Shown here piece after piece: positions 24,303 to 30,369 of a stretch of DNA of 31,361 nucleotides; positions within the stretch are counted from its first letter, which is position 1; each line of letters starts with the position of its first letter. The translations under genes and the position numbers were made by a program. This stretch comes from H17-190 sp034435615. Lineage in GTDB: Bacteria; Chloroflexota; Dehalococcoidia; SM23-28-2; HRBIN24. Location: assembly GCA_034435615.1 (NCBI GenBank), contig DAOTWZ010000056.1:1-31361 (forward strand), given 5' to 3'. The notes beneath the pieces were generated by a model that worked only from the letters and a program-made list of their open reading frames with translations, was not told where the DNA came from and made no database searches.

Positions 24303-24343
24303 AACGGCCTTTATGCCCTTAGAGCTTACTCCCGCTGGCCGTT
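24303..24343. repeat. Inverted repeat upstream of rpiB
   Basis: AACGGCC (24303-24309) and GGCCGTT (24337-24343) are perfect 7-bp arms separated by 27 bases in the spacer between the PAP2 stop and rpiB. It could be an operator or a weak terminator for the PAP2 transcript. A poor TTGCAA / TAAGCT pair (17-bp spacer) overlaps it on the minus strand. Confidence 0.45.
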
Positions 24344-24383
24344 ATTTGCAAGAGGACAAAGGCTGACAGGCGTAGGCGTTTTA

Positions 24384-25037
24384 TCAGCTCTCAGCCGGCG
24401 CCCATCGCCTGCGCCGCGCCCGCTCCTCCCCCAGGGCGGCGGCGCCGGCCAGGACGAGGCCCCAGGCCCAGCCGCCCAGGATGTCGCTGGGCCAGTGGAC
24501 TCCCAGCCAGACGTTGGGCGGCCCCGCTAGCGGGAGCATCACGACCGACGCCAGCCCCAGGGGCCACCGCCAGGGAGGAGGGGCATGCCCCCGCCAGGCC
24601 AGCCACAGCAGGTAGCCATAGAGGAAGGCGGGGCTCATAACGTGGCCGGCGGGGAAGCTGGGGCTGGAGTAGCCGGCCCGGAGCTCCGACCAGGGCGGGC
24701 CGGGCCGCGGCCGGTCCACCGCCTCCTTCAGCCCCGCCTGGAGGAGGGGCAAGAGCACCAGGCCCAGGGCGAGGAAGAGGGCCTCCCGCCGGTGGCCCAG
24801 AGCAACCAGCGCCAGGGCCAGGACAGCGCCCGTGGCCATGACCACCTGCGTGCCGGTCACCGCCCGGATGGCCTCGGCGGCTGTCCGGCCGGGGAAGGGG
24901 AGCGACTGCCCCCGGGCCAGCAGATAGGCGTCGCCGGGGAGGGGCGTCTCGATGGCGGCCGCCACGGTGAGGCCGACGCTGAGGACGAGGAGGCCCGCCC
25001 AGGCGAGGGTCGCCCACGGGAGGCCTCCACCGCGCAA
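24384..25037 (-). CDS. PAP2-family membrane phosphatase (motif-3 Arg replaced)
   Basis: This is a 217-residue membrane protein with about five to six helices and PAP2 motifs. Motif 1 is K104-x6-R111-P (K-E-A-V-D-R-P-R-P), motif 2 is S-F-P-A-G-H132, and motif 3 is G-V-H-W-P-S-D with its His and Asp present. The Ser-Arg that normally opens motif 3 is Pro-Asn here. Typical substrates are phosphatidic acid or undecaprenyl pyrophosphate, with catalysis at the outer membrane face. TTG (25037) is the chosen start because GGAGGT lies eight bases upstream. A CTG overlapping the tetR stop is a less likely start. It follows tetR by 23 bases. Confidence 0.82.
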   Translation of the reverse strand: MRGGGLPWATLAWAGLLVLSVGLTVAAAIETPLPGDAYLLARGQSLPFPGRTAAEAIRAVTGTQVVMATGAVLALALVALGHRREALFLALGLVLLPLLQAGLKEAVDRPRPGPPWSELRAGYSSPSFPAGHVMSPAFLYGYLLWLAWRGHAPPPWRWPLGLASVVMLPLAGPPNVWLGVHWPSDILGGWAWGLVLAGAAALGEERARRRRWAPAES

Positions 25038-25060
25038 GTCCTGCCACCTCCGGAGGAGAG

Positions 25061-25708
25061 TCAGGCCAGAGGGAGGCTGGTGAGGGCAGCGTTGGCGAAT
25101 CCCAGGAGCTGCTCCCGCCGCGCCTGCGAGGTGCCGCGGGCCGGCAGGTGTCGCCCCAGCAGGGTGTCCAGGAAGGCGGCCAGGATGACGTAGATGAGGC
25201 TGCGGGCCACCACGGCAGCGTCCCGGCCACCCAGTTCGCCACGAGACTGGTAGCGCTCCAGGACAGCGGTCAGGGCCGCCTCCCAGCGGTCCATCAGACG
25301 ACGGTACTGCTCGGCCGTCGTCTCGTCCCCCGCCAGCCCCTCCATGACGATGAGGCGGACGAAGTCCCGGTTCTCCTCCATCAGCGTGATGGCTCCCCGG
25401 GCCATGTGCTGCAGGCACTCCAGGAGAGGGAGATCGGCGGCGGAGCCCTGCTCCAGTTGCTGGATGCTGGCGGTGAACCCCCTCTCCTCCAGTAGCGCCT
25501 CCAGGAGCTCTTGCTTGGAGGAGAAGTGATAGTAGATGGCGGCGTCGGTGATCCCTACATCCCGGGCGATGTCACGGATGCTGGTGCGGGCGACCCCCCG
25601 CTCCGAGAAGAGACGTAAGGAGACGTCCAGGATGTGCTTGCGGGTCTGGGGGCCGCGTCTGGTGCCGCGGCCAGTCCTGTGCTCTCTGCTCCTAGATATC
25701 CTGGCCAT
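25061..25708 (-). CDS. TetR/AcrR-family transcriptional regulator
   Basis: This is a 215-residue one-component repressor-type regulator. After a basic tail of about 20 residues it has the TetR helix-turn-helix: I-L-D-V-S-L-R-L-F-S-E-R-G, then T-S-I-R-D-I-A-R-D-V-G-I-T-D-A-A-I-Y-Y-H-F and S-S-K-Q-E-L-L-E-A (about residues 25-72). The C-terminal ligand and dimer domain is variable, with T-A-E-Q-Y-R-R-L-M-D-R-W-E. The gene lies downstream of the LLM and ADC-like genes on the same strand, so it may control that operon and be part of it. A CCCCTG/CAGGGG inverted repeat directly upstream could be its operator. The ATG at 25708 has a G-rich site. Confidence 0.9.
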   Translation of the reverse strand: MARISRSREHRTGRGTRRGPQTRKHILDVSLRLFSERGVARTSIRDIARDVGITDAAIYYHFSSKQELLEALLEERGFTASIQQLEQGSAADLPLLECLQHMARGAITLMEENRDFVRLIVMEGLAGDETTAEQYRRLMDRWEAALTAVLERYQSRGELGGRDAAVVARSLIYVILAAFLDTLLGRHLPARGTSQARREQLLGFANAALTSLPLA

Positions 25709-25713
25709 GGCCC

Positions 25714-25740
25714 CCCCTGCATATGACCACCCTCCAGGGG
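25714..25740. promoter_or_regulatory. Possible TetR operator
   Basis: CCCCTG (25714-25719) and CAGGGG (25735-25740) are 6-bp inverted arms 15 bases apart in the 59-bp spacer directly before the tetR start. The placement fits autoregulation, but the arms are short and GC-rich. Confidence 0.3.
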
Positions 25741-25767
25741 CGAGGGCCGCCCCCGGCTACTGATGAC

Positions 25768-26508
25768 TCACGTCTGGAACGGCACTATGAAGCGGGCGTA
25801 GGGGAGTTCGGTGTCGGCCACGGCGTGGACGGCGATGATGGGCCCCCGGAAGGGCACCAAGTGCCAGGGCGCCCCCTCCGAAGGCTCCGGATAGCTGACC
25901 TCGGCCCGCCCTCGCCATGCCTCGTGGATGGTGTAGGCGGGGTCGATCTGGGCCATCGCCACGTAGGGCGGTGGCTGCCCCTCCTGCAGGCTGGAGAGCA
26001 TCCGCAGGTTGAGGATGGGGTCGAAGCGCACCGTCTCGGGCTCTATGGCACGGCCTTCCCTGAGGGCGATGGCCGCCACCGTCCGTCCCGCCACGCGGAT
26101 GCGGGCCTCGGCCTCCCCCTGCGCCACCCGTAGCTCCACCTCCCCCAGCCGGCAGGGGAAGCCCCATTGCTCCCGCAGGGCCAGCAGCGCCTGCTGGGAG
26201 TCCGTCACCGCCTCGAAGCTGTAGGAGCGCACCAAGAGCCGCGCCCGCGCCCCCAGCGATTGCACGGCCAGGGAGAAAGGGCCCACCGGGCTCTCCGGGT
26301 AGTGGGCCACCAGGATCTGGGCGTAGGGGGGCACCGGCCGCATCAGGCTGGGCGGCAGCCAGCGCAGGAGGGCCTCCCGCTCCGTCTCGAAGGTCACCCG
26401 CAGGAAGCGGGCGCCGGGCAGCGGCCAGGGCGGCGGCGGATAAGAGGGCGCCGCCAGGGGCAGCGCATGCGGTAGCTTCTCCTGTTCCAACCAGCCGTAG
26501 TCCGGCAT
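25768..26508 (-). CDS. Acetoacetate-decarboxylase-like protein lacking the catalytic lysine
   Basis: This is a 246-residue protein of the ADC superfamily. It has W-P-L-P-G-A-R-F-L-R-V-T-F-E-T, L-L-R-W-L-P-P-S-L, Q-I-L-V-A-H-Y-P-E-S and the central L-R-E-Q-W-G-F-P-C-R-L-G-E. In true ADC the last segment reads G-Y/F-P-K-K-L and its first Lys forms the Schiff base. Here it is Cys119-Arg120, and the only Lys in the whole protein is K11. It therefore cannot use the ADC mechanism and may act as a hydratase, aldolase-like or binding protein. It lies 13 bases after the LLM gene and before tetR, so it probably handles the same substrate as the LLM enzyme. Confidence 0.8.
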   Translation of the reverse strand: MPDYGWLEQEKLPHALPLAAPSYPPPPWPLPGARFLRVTFETEREALLRWLPPSLMRPVPPYAQILVAHYPESPVGPFSLAVQSLGARARLLVRSYSFEAVTDSQQALLALREQWGFPCRLGEVELRVAQGEAEARIRVAGRTVAAIALREGRAIEPETVRFDPILNLRMLSSLQEGQPPPYVAMAQIDPAYTIHEAWRGRAEVSYPEPSEGAPWHLVPFRGPIIAVHAVADTELPYARFIVPFQT

Positions 26509-26521
26509 CGCCCGTCGGCCC

Positions 26522-27703
26522 TCAGGGAGTGGACTTCTGGGCGCCGGCCGCGGGCTTGGCGGAGGCCTTGGCCGCCGGCGCCTCTCGGTCGAACTTGGGC
26601 ATCACGTGCTCGGCAAAGAGGCGCAGGCTCTTCAGCACCTTCTCCTGCGGTATCGCCTCGCCCATGTTGAGGAGAAAGACCATACGGTCCATCCCCAGCG
26701 CTTCCCACAGCTTCATCTGCTTGATGACCGTCTCCGGGTCTCCTATGGCCATCCCCTCGCGGATGGGGCCACTGCGGGCACCCTGGCCCGGCGTGCCGGC
26801 AGCGGTGGCCTCCGCCCTCTCCTGAGCCTTCTCCTGCTCCCGCCTCAGGCCGAAGAGGAGCCCAGGCACCTTGTAGAGGGGCGTGGGGTAGATGGCGCTG
26901 ACGGCCGGGAACTGGGCGGCCAGGGCGGCGAAGGCCCGCACCAACTGGCTGCCCCAGTAGCGGGCCTCCTCCTCGGACTCGTCCACGTACATGAAGGTGA
27001 CGCCGTTCACCTGCTCGTTGACGAACTCGCCCACCGGCTCGCACTCGCGGATGCGGCGGCGGTACTCGTTGACTCGCTCCTCGTATTCCTTGGGGGTGCC
27101 CACGGAGACGCCCAGCAGCCCCAGCCCTCGCTCCGCCGCCTGGATGGCCGTTTCCGGGCTGGTCACGGCCACCCACATGGGGGGGTGGGGCTTCTGGTAG
27201 GGCTTGGGTATCACGTTACGGGGGGGCATGGAGAAGAACTTGCCCTGATAGCCGAAGGCTTCCTGCGTCCACATCTTGGGGATGACCCGGACGCACTCGT
27301 CCCACATCTCCTTGGTCATGTCGGGGTCCACACCGAAGCCGCCCAGCTCCGTCCAGGTGGCGGAGCGCCCGGTGCCGAACTCCAGCCGGCCGCCGGAGAC
27401 GATGTCCAGGGCCGCGGCCCGCTCGGCGATGCGGATGGGATGGTTGAGGGGTGGCAAGCAGAGCACCACACCGTGGCCGATACGCGCCCGCTTCGTCCGC
27501 ATAGCCACGGCGGTGAGGAAGACCTCCGGCGCCGAGCAGTGGGAGTACTCCTCCAGGAAATGGTGCTCCACCGCCCATATCTGGTCGAAGCCCAGCTCAT
27601 CGGCCAGTTGGGCCTGCTCCAGGGCGTTCATGTAGACCTGGTACTCGCTGTCGGGACGCCAGGGCTTGGGTGTGGACAGCTCGAAGAAGATCCCGAACTT
27701 CAT
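26522..27703 (-). CDS. LLM-class flavin-dependent oxidoreductase
   Basis: This is a 393-residue luciferase-like TIM barrel. It starts M-K-F-G-I-F-F-E-L-S and has D-Q-I-W-A-V-E-H-H-F-L-E-E-Y-S-H-C-S-A-P, typical of FMN-dependent monooxygenases. R-I-G-H-G-V-V-L-C-L-P, N-H-P-I-R-I-A-E-R-A-A-A-L-D-I-V-S-G-G-R and P-H-P-P-M-W-V-A-V follow. An Ala/Lys/Pro-rich tail of about 20 residues ends the protein and is probably disordered. It has its own strong promoter (27727-27756) and is followed closely by the ADC-like and tetR genes. Oxidation of an aliphatic or carbonyl substrate is likely, but the exact one is unknown. Confidence 0.9.
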   Translation of the reverse strand: MKFGIFFELSTPKPWRPDSEYQVYMNALEQAQLADELGFDQIWAVEHHFLEEYSHCSAPEVFLTAVAMRTKRARIGHGVVLCLPPLNHPIRIAERAAALDIVSGGRLEFGTGRSATWTELGGFGVDPDMTKEMWDECVRVIPKMWTQEAFGYQGKFFSMPPRNVIPKPYQKPHPPMWVAVTSPETAIQAAERGLGLLGVSVGTPKEYEERVNEYRRRIRECEPVGEFVNEQVNGVTFMYVDESEEEARYWGSQLVRAFAALAAQFPAVSAIYPTPLYKVPGLLFGLRREQEKAQERAEATAAGTPGQGARSGPIREGMAIGDPETVIKQMKLWEALGMDRMVFLLNMGEAIPQEKVLKSLRLFAEHVMPKFDREAPAAKASAKPAAGAQKSTP

Positions 27704-27726
27704 GGCTTCACCCCCGCTTTGCGCTG

Positions 27727-27756
27727 ACTGTAGCAGAGGCTTACCGGGGGTGTCAA
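27727..27756 (-). promoter_or_regulatory. Sigma-70-type promoter of LLM gene at 27703, overlapping the THEP1 stop
   Basis: On the minus strand TTGACA (27756-27751) and TACAGT (27732-27727) are 18 bp apart. The TGA inside TTGACA is the stop codon of the upstream NTPase gene. The transcript would start near 27720, leaving a leader of about 17 bases. Confidence 0.7.
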
Positions 27757-28280
27757 TATCCGGCGAGGGCCCGTCGCAGCTCCGTCAGGAGCCTCTGGCG
27801 GACCGTCTCCCTCTCCTCGCGGGTCAGGGTGAGCAGGCGGACATCGGGGCGGGCCTTGACAGCGTCGGCGAAGGGGTGCCGTGCCAGCATGATGGTGCCG
27901 AGCACGGGCCTCCCGCTCTCCAGAGCGGCCAGGACGGCCTCCCGAAAGCGCTCGGAGAGGAGCTCCATCTTCCCTATCTCGTCGATGACGACCAGGGCAG
28001 CACCCTCGATGGCCTGGTAGATGGCAGGGACGCCCACCGTCTCCATCTCCGTCAGCTCCACGCCGTAGCGGGCCACCCGCAGCGGCGATACGCTCTCCAC
28101 GGAGGCCAGGAGGGCGCGACGACCGTCCAGGGTGACAAGCCGGAAGCCCGTGCGCCGCCCTCCTTCCCTCACCTCCTCGGTGACGAAGCCGCCAGCGGGC
28201 ACCCCCAGTTCCCGCACCAGCTCCAGCACCAGCGTCGTTTTGCCCGAGCCGGGCGGCCCGGTGAGGAGAAAGGCCGTCAT
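27753..28280 (-). CDS. THEP1-family nucleoside triphosphatase
   Basis: This is a 175-residue P-loop NTPase of the THEP1 group, best known from thermophiles such as Aquifex and Thermotoga. It hydrolyses nucleoside triphosphates; its cellular role is unclear. The Walker A motif is T-G-P-P-G-S-G-K-T-T (residues 7-16). G-G-F-V-T-E-E-V-R-E-G-G-R-R-T-G-F follows, then Walker B V-V-I-D-E-I-G-K-M-E-L. The gene starts 22 bases after the CPBP protease stop and is probably in its transcript. Confidence 0.9.
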   Translation of the reverse strand: MTAFLLTGPPGSGKTTLVLELVRELGVPAGGFVTEEVREGGRRTGFRLVTLDGRRALLASVESVSPLRVARYGVELTEMETVGVPAIYQAIEGAALVVIDEIGKMELLSERFREAVLAALESGRPVLGTIMLARHPFADAVKARPDVRLLTLTREERETVRQRLLTELRRALAGY

Positions 28281-28302
28281 GACCTGCCCGCCCCTCCGGC
28301 CC

Positions 28303-29067
28303 TCAGCGGGAGAGGGCGAAGAGGGTAGCCTGCATGGCCACCACCACCGCCCAGTGAAAGGAGACGGGCGCCGCCAGCCCGCCCGTGCGCAGCCTCAGGA
28401 CGCTCATGAGCAGCGAGCCCACCGCCAGGCCGACCAGCGACGCCACCTGGGCAGCGACTGCCAGCGACGGCACCTCCCCCACTGCCGTCTCCTGGACTGT
28501 CCGGTGGTTGATGATCAGATGGCTCACGGCGAAAGCCCCCGCCACGAAGAGGAGCCCTCGCGACAGCCCCCAGGCCCGCACCGCCAGCCCCTGCAGGAGG
28601 CCGCGGTACATCGCCTCCTCGAAGAGGGCCGTCCCCAGGGGCTGCTGCACCAGCGCCCACAGCAGGAAGCCTCCCAGCGTCATGCCCGCCACTCCCTCGT
28701 AATCGATCTCGCCCCGCGGCACCCCCAGCGGGAAGAGGAAGTAGATGACCACGGGACAGATGACCAGGGCGCCCAGCCCCGCCCCCAGCAGGGCGTTGGG
28801 CATGGGCCGTCGCTCGGCCAGGCCCGCCTCGGCCCGGCCCAGGCCCGCCCAGCGCAGCGCCCACACCACCGCCGCCGCCAGGGCCGCCATCTCCCCCAGG
28901 ACCAGCGCCCAGGCGTAGCGCTCCTGCGCCTGGGCCGGGAGCAGGGAGACGAGGTTGTTGTAGAGGACGAGGAGGATGCCCAGCCCCAGCGCTGGCCACC
29001 ACGATGCCCGGGCGGCCTCCCGAGGAGCGCCCCGTGCCGGACCCGCCCAGCTTGGCGTCCTCCTCAC
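28303..29067 (-). CDS. CPBP-family intramembrane metalloprotease (CAAX/Abi type)
   Basis: This is a 254-residue integral membrane protein with about seven to eight helices and the CPBP/Abi motifs. These are E150-E151-A-M-Y-R155 (EExxxR), H183 in V-S-H-L and H238 in F-H-W-A, all needed for metal-dependent proteolysis within the membrane. Bacterial members are linked to bacteriocin self-immunity or unknown roles. The start is GTG at 29067, and no ATG is nearby upstream in frame. A perfect TATAAT lies so close (29081-29076) that transcription would begin at or one or two bases before the GTG, so the message may be leaderless. Confidence 0.85.
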   Translation of the reverse strand: MRRTPSWAGPARGAPREAARASWWPALGLGILLVLYNNLVSLLPAQAQERYAWALVLGEMAALAAAVVWALRWAGLGRAEAGLAERRPMPNALLGAGLGALVICPVVIYFLFPLGVPRGEIDYEGVAGMTLGGFLLWALVQQPLGTALFEEAMYRGLLQGLAVRAWGLSRGLLFVAGAFAVSHLIINHRTVQETAVGEVPSLAVAAQVASLVGLAVGSLLMSVLRLRTGGLAAPVSFHWAVVVAMQATLFALSR

Positions 29068-29075
29068 TTCGCCTT

Positions 29076-29083
29076 ATTATAAT
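29076..29083. promoter_or_regulatory. Two overlapping perfect -10 elements on opposite strands
   Basis: ATTATAAT reads as TATAAT on the plus strand (29078-29083) and on the minus strand (29081-29076). The plus element would serve the CoA-transferase gene (start near 29090), the minus one the CPBP gene (start near 29068). Neither has a clear -35. Confidence 0.5.
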
Positions 29084-29096
29084 GGGCACGATAAAG

Positions 29097-29105
29097 AAAG
29101 GAGGT
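29097..29105 (+). other. Orphan Shine-Dalgarno sequence in the CoA-transferase leader
   Basis: AAAGGAGGT is a near-perfect ribosome site, but no ATG, GTG or TTG lies 4-12 bases after it. It sits just after the expected plus-strand transcript start and 47 bases before the real start of the CoA-transferase. Confidence 0.4.
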
Positions 29106-29151
29106 CACGACAGAATATAAGACCATATCCTGAATGGAGAGGAAGGTGCCT

Positions 29152-30357
29152 ATGGCCGCGAGGGCTCTCGAAGGCGTACGGGTCATCGAGTGTGGGCACA
29201 TGGTGGCGGCGTCCTACGCCGCCAAGCTCATGGCTGACATGGGGGCCGATGTAATAAAGGTAGAGGAGCCCGGGGGGGACATTGCCCGCACCCGCGGCCC
29301 CTTTCCCGACCATCAGCCCCACCCGGAGAAGAGCGGACTCTTCCTCTATCTGAACTGCAACAAGCGGGGCGTCACGCTGGACCTGACCAGGCCCAAGGGG
29401 CAGGAGCTCCTCCGGCGCCTGGTGGCCCAGGCCGACGTGCTGGTCCACAACTACCCGCCTCCCCTCATGGGGCCACGCGGCCTGGACTATGAGGCCCTCT
29501 CTAGGGAGAACCCCGGCCTCGTCATGACCTCCATATCCCCCTTCGGGCAGACGGGGCCCTACCGGGACTACAAGGCCTACGACATCACCACCATGGCGGC
29601 CGGCGGCTGGGCCTGGATCAACGGCTGGCCCGGCCACCCCGAGGAGCCGCCCCTGAAGGCCTACGGTCAGCAGACGGAGTACCAGACGGGGGCCACCGCC
29701 GCCGTCGCCACCATGTCCGCCCTCTTCCATCGCCTGCGCACCGGGCAGGGTCAGCACATAGACGTCTCCGCCCAGGAGGTGGTGGCAGCCCTCATCGAGA
29801 TGAACTTCACCTACTGGCCCTACATGGGGGTCATCGCCGTCCGCTGGGGGCAGCGGCCCATACAGCCCCTGGACTTCTTCCGCTGCAAGGACGGCTGGAT
29901 CTTCGTCATCTGCGTGGAGGAGCACCAGTGGCGGGCCCTGGTGGAGATGATGGGCAACCCGGAGTGGGCGGAGTGGGAGGTCTTCGGCGACCGTCTCAAG
30001 CGGGCGCAGAACTACGACGCCCTCCGCCCCTTCCTGGAGGAGTGGGTGGCCCAGTGGACGGTGGAGGAGCTGTATCACGCCGCCCAGCAGCGCCGCATCC
30101 CCCTCGCCCCCGCCTCCACCATGGGCGACCTTCTGAACTCGGAGCATCTGCGGGCCCGCGGCTTCTTCGTCACGGTGGCCCACCCGGTGGCCGGCACCTA
30201 CGAGTATCCCGGTGCTCCCTACAAGCACACGGAGACGCCCTGGGATCTGAGGTTGCCGGCGCCCACCCTGGGACAGCACAACCAGGAGGTCTACGGCGGG
30301 CTGCTGGGCCTCTCCCAGGACGAGATAGCCTCCCTGCGGGAGGAAGGCGTCATCTAG
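29152..30357 (+). CDS. CaiB/BaiF (family III) CoA-transferase, Glu at nucleophile position
   Basis: This is a 401-residue family III CoA-transferase, moving CoA between acyl acceptors in the cytoplasm. It has L-E-G-V-R-V-I-E-C-G, M-G-A-D-V-I-K-V-E-E-P-G-G-D, N-K-R-G-V-T-L-D-L, D-V-L-V-H-N-Y and R-T-G-Q-G-Q-H-I-D-V-S. At the position of the catalytic Asp (D178 of the next gene's product) it has Glu176 in Q-T-E-Y-Q-T-G. The ATG at 29152 has GGAAGGT upstream. The ATG at 29134 lacks a ribosome site. The second CoA-transferase starts 12 bases after the stop, so the two could form a hetero-oligomer such as those of SmtAB or BbsEF. Confidence 0.9.
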   Translation: MAARALEGVRVIECGHMVAASYAAKLMADMGADVIKVEEPGGDIARTRGPFPDHQPHPEKSGLFLYLNCNKRGVTLDLTRPKGQELLRRLVAQADVLVHNYPPPLMGPRGLDYEALSRENPGLVMTSISPFGQTGPYRDYKAYDITTMAAGGWAWINGWPGHPEEPPLKAYGQQTEYQTGATAAVATMSALFHRLRTGQGQHIDVSAQEVVAALIEMNFTYWPYMGVIAVRWGQRPIQPLDFFRCKDGWIFVICVEEHQWRALVEMMGNPEWAEWEVFGDRLKRAQNYDALRPFLEEWVAQWTVEELYHAAQQRRIPLAPASTMGDLLNSEHLRARGFFVTVAHPVAGTYEYPGAPYKHTETPWDLRLPAPTLGQHNQEVYGGLLGLSQDEIASLREEGVI

Positions 30358-30369
30358 GAGGTAGGAGAT

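Noticed and set aside
24384..25418. An extended 344-residue PAP2 protein
   Set aside because: The first 120 or so residues are a shadow of tetR. A ribosome site and TTG at 25037 give a normal PAP2 protein.
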